A stretch of 64,000 nt of DNA from Topomyia yanbarensis (taxonomy: Eukaryota > Arthropoda > Insecta > Diptera > Culicidae), in contig NC_080672.1 in the NCBI RefSeq assembly GCF_030247195.1, positions 158,169,167 to 158,233,166 of the forward strand, read 5' to 3'. Below, piece by piece: positions 47,863 to 58,730 of the stretch (positions are counted from its first letter, which is position 1; every line of letters begins with the position of its first letter). The position numbers and the translations under genes are program-made. The notes beneath the pieces are model-generated. The model saw nothing but the letters and a program-made list of their open reading frames with translations, ran no database searches and had not been told where the DNA came from.

Positions 47863-48737
47863 ACACGGTGCTATAGGGATTTTGTACTTTTCAAGTGATC
47901 TAGTATAGGTTGTAGATCTTATCAAATGCAATTCAAAATAATGTTCTAAAAATGCTGTATTCCCTCAAAATCTTGATATATTGCAAATAATTTCGTATTT
48001 TCCGGACCTTTGCCGCTAAAAAAAATCTACACTGAAGAGAAGACTTTTCCAATGGTATGCTAAGTTATGTTCTTTTGTATAAAATACTCTCCGGGTTTGG
48101 GACAACAATTTGCAACCAATCAATATTTTGCGATTTTTTCATGAAAATTAGGAAAATTACTCAACATTCTTATTTTATTAAAAAATTAGAGAGATTTAGT
48201 TCTGCATTTAACGATCTGTTTATCTCCAATTTCGGTTAAGAATGGTGAAGTTAATTTTTGTTTCTACAAATCAGATACTTGCTCGCATGAACTCTTCAGG
48301 GATTAGTTAGGCATTGTACGCACTATGGCATTCTATAATCATAACTTCCGTTGTTTTTCCTAATTTTAACTTCAAAGTTTACACATATACTTTTAAATGT
48401 ATACGTAATCGAGCAAAAAAAAATCGATTTTTTGGAAATTTTATATGAAACCGTCCCCTTAAAAGTTCATGTGAACAAGTTTCTGAATTGGAGAAAAAAC
48501 TGAATAACATAATGATTGTTATGAAAAGTACCGCATAATACGTTTAACAAAAGAACATAACAAATGACGGCGTAACTAATTTTTGAGACCCGAGAAATAG
48601 TTTTTCGCTATATAAATCAATATTTTAAGGGTATATTAATTTGATCAAGCGTAGGTTTGTATTGTATTTGACCAGACCTGCAACCTTTTCTGGATCACTT
48701 GAAAAGGTATATTTTTTTTTATTTTGCGGCACCGTGT
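47863..48737. mobile_element. MITE with about 75-bp terminal inverted repeats
   Basis: The left end ACACGGTGCTATAGGGATTT continues TTCAAGTGATCTAGTATAGG and TCTTATCAAATGC. The right end on the other strand is ACACGGTGCCGCAAAATAAA, TTCAAGTGATCCAGAAAAGG, TCTGGTCAAATAC. About 875 bp, AT-rich, without a long frame (48057-48239 is AT-driven). Target duplication is not clear. Ends of the same family lie at 17975 and 19905-19973. Confidence 0.6.
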
Positions 48738-49214
48738 AATTATTCATTATGGTGCAAGAGTCGACAATTTTTTTAATAGTATTTGTAGTATTTTTATACT
48801 AATAACAAGGTCGCCGAATGGTGAATACTTCCCAGTATTCGCCAGCTTCTAGCTCGTGCCTCAGCTTTGTAAGTAATTGCTTGCCACAAATTGAGTCCTA
48901 CATGCTCCCAAACGTCCCTAGGTGAAAGGGCGTCATCATTATCTTAGTGACCTAGTGACCGAACAATCCGGATAATCCGAATCATAATTGATGTTTTAGA
49001 TTTCCAGGTTTTTCGATCTTGAACCGCCAGTTCCATGGACGCCCACCACACGCGCATCTTCCGCAATTGTGCACAGCCAGCGAGAGCGGGGTTTGCCCCG
49101 AAGTCGACAACCTCTTCTATGTCATAACATTCACTGGTTTCTCTTTCGTCATTCCGCGCTACAAGCCCAGTTTACTGTAGTCTGCCAAGTATACAACCAC
49201 GCTAATAGCCTTCC
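48738..49214 (-). other. Possible 3' part of the RTE-like LINE
   Basis: On the minus strand a frame around 49190-49000 reads VVDFGANPALAGCAQ and KMRVWWASMELAVQDRKTWK, which looks like retroelement coding sequence. It would be the tail of the relic at 50480-51250 if the Jockey piece inserted between them. The rest has no feature. Confidence 0.35.
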
Positions 49215-50480
49215 AATGTCAGCATGGTTTATCTATTTATTTATAATTAATTAATATCAACAGACACAGTGTGGTCCTAATGATAATTTCTTAATCTATT
49301 TAAAAAGTCAACATGTAATCTGCTACGTGGAATGTGAAGATCGAACTCGGATGACACTCTGTTGAAGGTCCGCTGCAAACCAATGATGGCACCGTTTACT
49401 CCATAGTTAGTCCGGCGAAGAGGTAATCGGAGGAATAAATTATTGCGAAGGGCGCGAGGGCGAACATTCATATTTATCGCACTGAGAAGCTCGGGGCAGT
49501 CAATTCGATCTTGCAAAATATCCGAAATCGTCATAGCACGGAATAGATCCCGTCGCACTTGCAATGTATCGAGTCCAATAAGCAAACCCCGGCTTTCATA
49601 ACTTGGCAGCTGGTGAGGGTTGCTCCAAGGCAATCGACGAAGGGCAAACCGAACAAATCTGCGCTGTACTGTCTCAATTCGATGGACACCGTTGAGATAA
49701 TGAGGGTTCCACACAACTGAACAATATTCCAGAGTTGATCGAACGAGTGAGCAGTAGAGAGATTTCAAGCAGTAAATATCTGAAAAGTGCTTAGATATTC
49801 TCATTATGAACCCCAAACAGCGTGATGCCTTTGCGACAATATAGCTGATATGCTGTTTAAACGTCAGTTGTTCATCGAGAAAAACTCCGAGATCTTTGAC
49901 GCAATTCGCTCTGTCAATTGTGGATTCAGCTAGACAGTAATTGAATCGAATTGGCGTTTTTTTCCTCGAGAACGTAATGACCGTACATTTCTAGGGGTTT
50001 AGGGTCATTCGGTTGATCTCGCACCATTCCGCAAAGGTTTCCAGTTGGCGTTGAAGGAAAGCTGCATCATCAGTATTCCGTATTCTATGGTATAACTTGA
50101 GGTCGTCGGCGAAAGACAACCGTGGTCCTTCTAAACAAAAGTTAACGTCGTTGAAATACAGAAGAAAAATCAATGGACCGAGATGGCTGCCTTGCGGAAT
50201 ACCGGATGATGCAAAGAACTCTTCGGATACACAATCACCTATCTTGACTGCTAGACGACGATCACTGAGATACGATTGCATCCAACGGAGAATATTAGTA
50301 CCAAAGCCAAGTCTATCCAATTTTGCCACTGCAATAGCGTGATTTATCTTGTCAAAAGCAGCTGAAAGATCCGTGTAGATAACGTCAGTTTGAAGGCCGT
50401 CCGACATAGTATCTGTAACATATGTTGTGAACGACAGAAGATTCGTAGATGTTGAACGCAGCAAATGGTTGTATACTTGA
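49215..50480 (-). mobile_element. 5'-truncated Jockey-type LINE
   Basis: Runs on the minus strand from a 5' break at about 50480 to an A-rich 3' end (TTAATTATAAATAAATAAAC, read on the minus strand at about 49240-49220) with an AATAAA-type word. It separates two stretches that may both belong to an RTE-like LINE. A 13-bp word AAGTATACAACCA lies in inverted orientation at the two ends (49186-49198 and 50466-50478). Confidence 0.6.
49277..50464 (-). pseudogene. Jockey-type LINE reverse transcriptase, one nonsense codon
   Basis: A single frame of 396 codons interrupted only by a TAG at 49993-49991, directly after MTLNP, where related proteins have Lys. Order: STNLLSFTTYVTDTM; motif A VIYTDLSAAFDKINHAI; YLSDRRLAVKIGD; motif B SSGIPQGSHLGPLIFLLYFN; motif C LSFADDLKLY (both catalytic Asp present); then, after the stop, VKDLGVFLDEQLTFKQHISY and the C-terminal thumb-like region with TLEYCSVVWNPH and HRIETVQRRFVRFALRRL, ending RLRNYH. 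The enzyme copies LINE RNA at the nicked target. N-terminal endonuclease and RT fingers are lost by 5' truncation. This is the best preserved reverse transcriptase in the window. Confidence 0.88.
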
Positions 50481-51250
50481 TGCCGTTAGGGATTTTTTTC
50501 CCAAACAAACCGAGCACTCGATATCCTGCTTCCTACAACATCCATGCCTCAAGGCCGTACAGAGCAACAAGGCGTATCAGCGATTTGAATAGAGCAAATT
50601 TTGCGCGCATCCTTAGGCTGTGGGACTTTAACTGACTACGTAAACCATATTCGCAGCAGCAACATAAATTTTTCTTTCGCGGCTAACATCGTTATCGTAT
50701 GTCACTAGGGTTCTAAGATATATAAATTTGTTGTAGCGTACCCCATCGATTTCCACATCGAACCCGACACGACTACACGTTCTCTACCAGCTACCGTGTA
50801 CTTTGTCTTGCCAGAGTTTATAATCAGTCCGATTCTTGCAGCTTCCCTTTTAAAAGGCAACAATGCCTCTTCCACTGCTCTACGATCAACGCCAATGATA
50901 TCCATATTGATCGCAAAGCCAAAAAGCATGTGAGATCTCGTGATGATGGTTCCGTTCCTTTGTATATCAGATCTGCGTATCGCTTGATTTTATCCCATCC
51001 AGCGTTATACGAATCAGTTTAATCAGTTTTGTCGGGAAACCATGCTCAACCATTATCTGCCACAGTTCATTTCGTTTTATTGAATCGTATGCCGCCTTGC
51101 AATCCACAGATAGTGAGTCCGCAAGTTGTATTCCCGGAATATATCCAGAATTTGTCGCATTTGGTCCGTCGTTGATCGTCCTTCTCGAAACCCGCTTTGA
51201 TATTCGCCGGCAAAGCATTCAGCCAACAGGCGCAGTTACCTGAACATAAC
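50480..51250 (-). pseudogene. RTE-like LINE reverse transcriptase relic A
   Basis: Minus-strand pieces: SVDCKAAYDSIKRNELWQIM and HGFPTKLIKLIRITLDGIKS (51218-50967); FAINMDIIGVDRRAVEEA and FKREAARIGLIINSGKTKY (50929-50705); then, with frameshifts, NDVSRE, LYSN..YALL and LEAWML-like words down to about 50480. The catalytic FADD of motif C is replaced by FAIN, so it is inactive, and the block with the QGD..SN motif between the first two pieces is deleted. The clade label (RTE-like) comes from motif style and is uncertain. It is adjacent to the Jockey-type piece, same strand. Confidence 0.7.
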
Positions 51251-51256
51251 ACGAGT

Positions 51257-51425
51257 AATGTACTGGATTCTATTGTGTGGCAATGCTATATTGCTCTCTC
51301 GCTCAATTTCTGTAAATTTATTACGTAATAAATTTCGACTCCATATATTTTCCATATATCCACGTGCTTTACAGACACCGAGCGAGAGAGCAATAGCATT
51401 GACACACCTTAGAATCCAGTACATT
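51257..51425. repeat. Hairpin with 58-bp arms
   Basis: Arms 51257-51315 and 51368-51425 are inverted copies (AATGTACTGGATTCTA, CAATGCTAT, TTGCTCTCTCGCTC shared). The loop holds the 16-bp perfect palindrome TTTATTACGTAATAAA at 51317-51332. It sits just beyond the broken 5' end of the RTE-like relic. The small frames on both strands here mirror each other for this reason. Confidence 0.75.
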
Positions 51426-52735
51426 GGAACACGAGGACTACCTTGCAGGCGGCACACAGTGGGTCAGAATGCAATTTTCGACGCTCAAACCCTCTAGCGC
51501 CCTGGGTGTGCATCCTGGAGGATTAGTGTCTTCAGTAAAGTATCTTGGATGGAAATGACCATTAACAACTTTGAATTTGATCTAGATAAGTAGAAACTGA
51601 TATAGATCAATTCTATCTTTTGACAGAGGCGTTCTATTGAAAAACTTTCTTCGGCAAACTTGTTTCTTTTGATATTTTTAGCATACGTACCAAAGACACT
51701 TTTGCTTTATAACCTATGTAGATGGCGCTACATGACATTAAAAAAATACTCGAGAAAATGAATTTTAACATTTTTTTATCAAAAAATCTCTGGATTAAAA
51801 TATTTTATTCCTAAATCTTCGAAAATATACAATAATAAAAAAAGTTTCTAAGAGTGATAGATGTTATCATGACATTTAAAGGGTGTTTTCATCATGAATA
51901 TAAAAAAATATGTTCCACAATTTCTAATAACCCACAAAGCGGCAGATGGCGGCAACTAGAGTTTTGTTTGTGACGAGGAGAGACCTTTAACTTTATAATC
52001 ACGAAAGGAAATAAATGGGACAATGTGGGACTTTTTTTCTACAGACACATAAAATAAAGAAAAAATAAATAATTCATGTGAAATAATTCTAGTTCGCTTG
52101 AAATTTTTTGGGTAATCTAAAAATATACAAATATTTCATTGTTTTTTAATTAAAATATGATATTTCGGACTGAGGATAAATTTATAAAGTAATTTAAAAA
52201 AAAATTATTCAAACGCTGGGTGCGTCTTGTCTCCCCAACGGCCTTATCGTTTTTAAGCTCTCGGATAATCTTCCGTCTAGAAATCAGTGAACAAAAATGT
52301 TGGTTTGTTTACCCCTTGCAAATCGCCGGTTTCAAATAAAACCATTCGGTCGAAAAACGTACGCTACCGCACGAAACTAACCTTCTATAGAACACTTATT
52401 AGACCGGTTGTCTTATCGACTATGTTGAAACAACGTACCCGTTACACGTAACAGGAAAGGAAACACCTTTCCAATGGAATTAAAATATTGAAAACACAAG
52501 GTATACTTTTTGAGTTAGAGGCAAGCTGTTTACGGAAAAAGTTGAATAACTTTGTAACAGTTGAGATTTGATAGTTTGTGTAGAATGATTTTTGACGCCA
52601 AATATCTATCACTCCTCGAGATATTCTTAACGATGAACCAAAGTATATGATAGAGCTTCCTGGTTTAATTCCAGCAAATTAGTCTGTGTATAGTTTTGTT
52701 CTATCGCATCCGTCAGTCCCGATCCCCTACCATTT
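51426..52735. other. No recognisable gene (interior of the hAT-like element)
   Basis: AT-rich. The right end from about 52845 becomes C-rich (CCGCCCCCTGGTTGCCCCC), the subterminal part of the element. Confidence 0.4.
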
Positions 52736-53451
52736 GAATCGTCAACAGACACGAAAATAATGTACATTCAAGCGTTTCGCCCGCATTTGATTTTTATTGA
52801 GATTAATAAAATTATTAAAATATTAAAATTTGTTGAGCAGGAAATGCCGCCCCCTGGTTGCCCCCTTCGCCCCCCCCCACCCTTAGCGCCGCCACTGATC
52901 CCATTAGTTCAATAATAAAGCAGCTATATGCCAAAATTCTGCAGTAAATACGCGTTAAACGATGGATAGTTCTGCGTATGAAATTTCATACGCTAGGATA
53001 TAATGGGTTAAATGCATGAAACGTTGAGATTTTATGTAACCCAAAAGAAAAATTAGCAAAGAATCGACTTTTTCGGGTTTTGGGACGATTTTGCATATTT
53101 TGTTCAACTGCTAATTAACGAATGAACAACGTTTCCAAATTTTGTAATTTTGAATAAAAAAAGACCGTTCGGTTAAGAAAATTGCAGGTTGCTCCCAAAG
53201 CATTATCTTATTGGACGCGGTCCATGATTGGTTAAATAAGTATTAACGACGCTGAATTCCTATAGATAAAGACTTGCAATCTATATGATAAACACCATTT
53301 ATTTGTCAGCATCAACTGACAACTGAATAACTAATGAGCTAGAGGTCAACATTGAGTGCGTTATTCACTAAATGTGTCCGGTTCTCGAAAAATAACCAAA
53401 ATTAGGCCGATGAAATGGGAAATTCGTTTTAGTTTCCTGAATTTTATTTAT

Positions 53452-53829
53452 TTTTTTTTACTTTTTAACACATTCAATTAGCTAGAGATTACTATGTAGG
53501 GAAAGTTATGAAAATTTTAAAGCCATAGTACTCAAGTGAGAACAAAGTCGGTTCTCAAGGTAAAGAGTGACAAGTCTGTTTTTGCCGTGAAACATGTTGG
53601 TCGAATTGAGTAATTCTTAGTAGCACTGCCTAAGCTCGACTCCTGCCAGCAGAAGACAAAAGATTAGTCTGTAGGATTTTAAGCCTGTTTCTAATGGCCC
53701 TGCCGAATTCAGTTTTCCGATCTGTATATTTCATTTCCTTACTCACACTTGAGTACTCTGGCTCTAAATTTTTCATAACTTTCCCCAGTAATCTTTAGCT
53801 AATTGGATGTCGTTAAAAAGTAAAAAAGA
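53452..53829. repeat. Foldback element, about 85-bp arms
   Basis: Arm 53452-53538 (CTTTTTAACACATTCAATTA, GCTAGAGATTACT, GGGAAAGTTATGAAAATTTT) is the inverted copy of 53747-53829. The spacer is about 210 bp. The right arm also matches 43470-43612. Confidence 0.65.
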
Positions 53830-54002
53830 AGGTGTGACTACATAGTTCGAAATTAAAAATGAAAATTTATTTATTTAGTTTTTACAACTTTTCCGCAACA
53901 ATAATGTTTGAAAGCTGAATTTGTCGATATGTTCAGAAATATTAAAGTACGCATGTATTATTCAAAAATTACTGACATAAATTTGTTTGATTATGAAGGC
54001 AA

Positions 54003-54290
54003 ACGAACGCAATAATGCGAATCCTCCCAAACGTGGGCGGTCCGAGAAGCAGCACAAGATGTCTGCTATCTAATGTTTCATCATCGAGACTGCGATATGG
54101 GGTTTTATAGGGTTTTTGCGTGGGGTGCGGCGCAAAAAGCCAAGCGGAACCGCGAAAAGTTGAACATGAGGTTGAGGCTGATAACCGTACGTGTCGCGAG
54201 TTCGTACGGAACAAAATCGTCGGAGGGAGTACGCGCTATCACCGGACTGATTTCCATCTGCATCATCCTGGCGGAGGATACCGAGTGCTA
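54003..54290 (+). pseudogene. R1 relic B, part 1 (thumb region)
   Basis: Plus-strand pieces IMRILPNVGGPRSSTRCLLS then SSSRLRYG (54013-54107), WGAAQKAKRNREKLN, VASSYGTKSSEGVRAI and CIILAEDTEC (54121-54290), with a stop and frameshifts between. This corresponds to the region after the reverse transcriptase palm in R1-clade ORF2. It ends at a Glu-Cys-Tyr codon run where the MITE inserted, and continues at 55634. The 5' end is truncated at about 54003. Confidence 0.75.
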
Positions 54291-55631
54291 GGGGAATTGT
54301 GGGAAAAACCGACACTGTGGGTAAAACCGACACCCCACAACTTTTCCTAGAAATCAAATTTTTATTCATTTCATAATGATACAATATTATTAGTACGTTT
54401 ATTTTGAGCATTTGAAGAAAAATTGGATTTACGTTAGTGCGCCGAATGTCATAAAAATTAACAAAACATTCGACAGCAGCGTTAATACTCGTCTGGATGT
54501 AAAATTTCGTTGGTAGATTTTAAGGTTTTAACCGAACGAAAGCTTTTCAAATCACCCCATTTTTCAGTACCTATTATTATCGGCCTGTCCTATGATCAAC
54601 TAGGTGCATTGAAGACGAGTTTGAAAAATTCAATATTTTTAATTGCTTTTATAAAAAAATGTGCGCTGTTGGGGTAAAACCGACACCCTATGGTTAGGGT
54701 AAAACCGACACCCTGTTAAGATGGTTGTGTATAGTTGCGATTCATTTCAAAATACTGGGGATCTTTGTGACACTTCAATTAGCCTATTAGAACACTATAG
54801 TATTAGCAGAAATACACAGAAATACTTTTATTGTGTTTATTTCTGTCTGTGTCTTTAAAAATCAAAAATTGGAATTTTTGCTTATCTGATTCTAACGAAG
54901 CTTTTGCTATTTCTGCAAAAAGGTCATCAAACCGAATTTCTAGTGTTCTCTTGGTTTGACATAGACGAATTTTATCACAATGAGACAATGATATTATGTA
55001 TACCCCAATAGATCGTTGATAATCAGAGTCCGAAAAATCAAATTTGAAAAAGATAGTTTTACTAAGAAGTGTGTGTGTGTGTCACTTATAAGTGAATGAA
55101 TCCAATTAGCAGAACGTAGAACGCTTGAAAATCTTCTCTTACGAAATAAAATAACACTGGAGGTTGCAATGATGTGCGCAAGGATTATTTGGAAATACTC
55201 ATATCAATAAATAATCCTATAGCATAAAATACTCTTATTTATAGTACTACGCTTTCGAACTACATGATGAAGCAATAAAAAGCACATATTTGCATCATAC
55301 ATACTCACACTTTATTAATCACGCATATATCTCATTTTTAATAAAGATAAAGATTTTAATAAAGTGGAGAGAAAATAAATTAAAGGGGGTGTCGATCATA
55401 CCCCTATGGGGTGTCGGTTTTACCCGCAGTGCTTACAAAAAGTCACTTTGTTTTCCAAGTTTTACAACCAATATTTTTTAATGAATTTAATTTTTTGAAG
55501 CGCTTAAAAAATTAAGTCTTGTTAAGAATTTTCTGAAGAAGAATTCTGCATAAAAATTATAATTTTATTGGTTTTGTGGCAACTTAGAAAAAGTGTTAAG
55601 CTTAAGGTGTCGGTTTTAACCATAATTCCCC
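54291..55631. mobile_element. 1341-bp TA-flanked MITE inside the R1 relic
   Basis: TA at 54289-54290 and 55632-55633. The inverted ends are GGGGAATTGTGGGAAAAACC and GGGGAATTATGGTTAAAACC. The word GGTAAAACCGACACCC or its inverse appears repeatedly: at about 54328, 54673, 54706, 55385, 55408 and 55604, next to the ends and in two interior clusters. The small frames inside have no family match. Probably a non-autonomous Tc1/mariner-group element. Confidence 0.8.
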
Positions 55632-55633
55632 TA

Positions 55634-55990
55634 CAATTGGAGAAACGCCAGAAGCGTGAGGAATATTCCATCCCAAACCTGTCAACGTGGGTCAATAGAA
55701 AGCACAGAGAGGTGAACTTCCACCTCTTGGCGGGCCACGACTGCTAAAGGAAATATCTTCATCGAGCTGACCTCGACACCCGACTGGTTGGCTTGGTTTC
55801 GGGAGAACTTTTCTCGCCAGCGAAGTCTCGTCTGAGTAGGCAAGATCGATCGCAAGAGAGTAGTTCGCGAACAGGGCTTAACGAGGAAGTAGTGCTAAAT
55901 GGCTAGTGAAGGAAGCCAATCTGGAGTTTTCCGCCCAGATTGCCCTCGTAGTGGAAGAGCAATAATTCTCGGGTCACAGCTAGCCTTTTA
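55634..55990 (+). pseudogene. R1 relic B, part 2 (C-terminus and 3' UTR)
   Basis: Continues R1 relic B after the MITE: EKRQKREEYSIPNLSTWVNR, KHREVNFHLLAGHDC, a stop, RKYLHRADLD (about 55636-55775). This is the conserved C-terminal His/Cys region of R1-clade ORF2. 55795-55990 is the inverted counterpart of 33868-34070 and marks the same 3' UTR; both end next to CACAGCTAGC. So relic B and the relic at 34-37 kb are one family on opposite strands. Confidence 0.8.
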
Positions 55991-56269
55991 ACTACCATAT
56001 TGAAAATGCCACGTTGTGTGGATTGTCAAAAGCTGGTAGTGTGTCGAGGTGGGGGACGGAAACCCTACACAGATAAAAAAAAATCGTGAAATTATGCTCA
56101 CTATACTGCACAAAGAAGGAACGCGACTCCAAGTGTAAAATTATGCATGTGATTAATTTTACAATGATCATACCGACATAAAAAAAGATTCCCGTTAAAA
56201 TACTACCAAAACTTGAACCGACAATCATTGACTCACCAAAGGCAAGCCTTTACTGACTGAGTTTTATCT

Positions 56270-56899
56270 TCATCTTTGTAGTGAACTTACATATAAATTT
56301 TTGGGAAATTAAACATTTATTATTGTGTGAATTCACAAAAGGTTTCCGGAACTAAATACCTTGGTCTCATACCTGGATATTTCAAATCTATTTAGTTTTA
56401 CCGGCAAAGGAATACTCTTTATGTAGTAGTCTCATTTTTCGCTATTAAAAATAGGCAAGTGAGGAAAAATGTATAAAATGTTCATTCCGCTCGTCATTTT
56501 GACAGTCTATAGCTTATAAGCAAAGTATTTTTATAAGCTTTCCAATTATATGCACATATGGTGACAAAATTGCTCTGTTCGAATATTATTTGCTTAAAAT
56601 AGATGGTGTTTTGAAAAAATCATTCATATCTCAGAAAGTTATCAACATATCCAACAATAAAAATAATAACGTGAAATGGTCACGGCCAGACCTTTCGTTT
56701 GAAACTTGTTTAGTTAAGATTGGTTCAGCCATTGCTTAGATAAATACATGACACTAGTGTATATACATAAACATATTCAAACATTGTTTCAATTTGTCGC
56801 GCTGAGTCCATTGGTATATGAGACTCCACCTTCCGGGCCTCGGAAAAAGTTTTCAAAGTTTGGTCGAATCATATACATTTCTTTTGTAATAAATGTAAA
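56270..56899 (+). repeat. Dispersed mosquito repeat, family Y (copy 1)
   Basis: Matches 62121-62775 along its length: TAGTGAACTTACATAT, ATTCACAAAAGG, AATACTCTTTATG, TTGGTTCAGCCATTGCTTAG, TTGTCGCGCTGAGTCCATTGG, then the terminal hairpin CATTTCTTTTGTAATAAATG. The internal CA tract is short (ATACATAAACATATTCAAAC). No coding capacity. Confidence 0.7.
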
Positions 56900-57067
56900 G
56901 CTATTACGCAACACGAGATTAATTTTCATCGCTCACAGGAAAAAAAATTCAATTTAAATCATGAAAAATGCGCCATCTCACTGAGCGTGAAGTGAAGCGA
57001 TTTTGACACATAGCCATAATGCGTCACTTCGTTTCCGCACGTACCCGAAAACCAAGATGAAGGGAAA

Positions 57068-57174
57068 AAAACCGATTTAATCCACCTAGCAGTGAGATGA
57101 GACATTTCTTACACATTTCACTATTGGATTAGTTTGCAGAACTCACGAGAAGTATGCACCCAGGGATGAAAACA
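57068..57174 (+). repeat. 5' end of a family Y-like repeat
   Basis: CCGATTTAATCCACCTAGCA, GTGAGATGAGACATTTCTTACA is the counterpart of the family X start AATCCACCTAGTGGTGCAAT, TGTGCCTTTCTCAT, with the terminal word changed to fit the family Y hairpin. The hAT-like element at 57183 interrupts it. Confidence 0.5.
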
Positions 57175-57182
57175 GTTTCTAG

Positions 57183-58722
57183 TAGGGTTGGGAGTACCGG
57201 TTTTACCGTTACCGAAAACCGATAAAACCGTCCAAATATTCAAGACCGAAATACCGGTTTTGCAAGAATGAAAAACCGGTATTTTCGATATTTTTGTTAG
57301 CGAAAACTATTTAAATAATTTTTCATTGTTTTTTTATAATAGAGCTTTCGAAATACTTTAAAAATATTTTCACCTACTAATGTTAGAAGTAAGACCGCCT
57401 GTTTTGGGACATTTCAATGTTTTTGTATAAACAGTGGAATGCAGCTCGATTGATCTTCAGCACATGGCTGTATTAAATTAGTGAATCAGTTTCCTTCCTT
57501 CGATCATTCCTGCTAATAGTAATAATGTTATTACGCGCGCGAATGTTAATTGCATAACAATCTGCATCATATTCAATCATTTGTAGAGAGAGAAATCAAC
57601 TCATATTTGTCGTTTCATTGGTTATAATAATACGATGAATATTATTTATATTTCGAAATCTTCAATTACACAGCTATTAGCATATTCAGCAGTCACATAT
57701 CGCTTGAATCAACTAAACAACACTCACGACAATCAGTTGTCCGGAGTTGAAGTTGCATTTTTAACAATCTAAGAATCTGTTATAAATTCTCGGTGGCTAG
57801 CTGCCCAGAGCAATGAATACATGATAACACTTCTCCAAGTTGCATTGACTTGTGCAATTATTTACCTCACCCACTGACAAAATTCCTGCCCGTGGCAAAC
57901 GTGGAGATGCAGAGGTACACGGTTTCCATAACAAAATTTGTTACGCTAACATTTCGTTCCTTCCCAGATGGCTGTAAGGACGCGGCAGACATCGCCATTG
58001 GCATTACACCGTACAGAACTCTCGATTGATGAAGGATAGCTACTCCCAGGTTCCATTCGCAATTTTTTTGTGAAATTTTGCTTGTTCTGTTCAATTAAGG
58101 ACTAGCAATTATGAGTTGTACGGTCATCCTGCTCATGCTCAATTGGAAAAGGAAGCACAAAAACGCTGGTTCTCAAGACGAGGTGGAATTGCACTTAAGC
58201 GGTTTCATATACGAAGTAGGACTGATAAAATGGGTATTTTGAATACTGGTGACAAAATAGACAGATTAACCTGACCTATAACAAATCTAAAACGTTTTTG
58301 ATGCGCTGGAGCTCAAACATTTTTTAAACATTATTTTCAGTATATGTTAAGGCATTTGTATAAGGAGAAAACAGCAATTTTAGGTCTGTTTTCGAAGTAA
58401 TGGTTTGTCAAATCTCTTTTGTCTCTTTTTGTCTACTGCATTTAGCTAACCTGCTGTGCTTTTTAGTACAATAAGCGAGTTAGACAATATGACGACATGC
58501 ACACTTTTCATGCTGCGATCATCAGTGGTTCTCAAGTAACGTCTGTTGAGCGATTACTTTGTTAATAAAGTATGAATTGGCATCAAAGCAAGTTAAATGC
58601 GACTGCTTTGTAAATTCAATTTAATTTCGATTTTTTCTTTGTGATTACTGGTTTTACCGGTTTTTTCATTTTCAATACCAAAAATACCGGTTTCTCAAAA
58701 TACCTCGGTTTTCCCAACCCTA
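57183..58722. mobile_element. 1540-bp hAT element, perfect 8-bp target duplication
   Basis: GTTTCTAG lies at 57175-57182 and again at 58723-58730. The ends are TAGGGTTGGGAGTACCGGTT and, inverted, TAGGGTTGGGAAAACCGAGG. Subterminal ACCGGT-containing words recur several times on both sides (ACCGGTTTTACCG, ATACCGGTTTTTC). The interior is AT-rich and I find no BED finger or hAT dimerisation frame; the minus frame at 57867-58094 does not match. It is therefore non-autonomous. The perfect duplication implies a recent insertion. Confidence 0.85.
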
Positions 58723-58730
58723 GTTTCTAG

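Larger units (their letters stand above)
46736..52897. mobile_element. 6.16-kb hAT-like element
   Basis: Ends are CAGTGGCGGCGC and its inverted copy GCGCCGCCACTG, flanked by ACCCCATT (46728-46735) and ATCCCATT (52898-52905), an 8-bp target duplication with one mismatch, as in the hAT group. The interior is AT-rich DNA into which other elements have moved (47863-48737, about 49000-51250). I could not find a transposase frame, so it is either a large non-autonomous element or a decayed autonomous one. The terminal repeats are short, about 12 bp. Confidence 0.55.
44856..53011. mobile_element. TTAA-flanked MITE (about 520 bp) split by later insertions
   Basis: TTAA at 44856-44859 precedes CCCATTATAACCCAGG; at the far end the inverted CCCATTATATCCTAGC is followed by TTAA at 53008-53011. 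After subtracting a LINE with its 74-bp duplication (45195-46653) and a hAT-like element with its duplication (46736-52905), only about 520 bp remain: 44860-45194, 46654-46735 and 52906-53007. TTAA duplication is the mark of piggyBac-group transposition. No transposase remains. Confidence 0.55.

Noticed and set aside
43470..53870. Direct repeats at 43470-43612 and 53747-53870 as ends of one giant element
   Set aside because: The right copy is one arm of its own foldback (53452-53829), so the direct pairing is better explained by a dispersed family.
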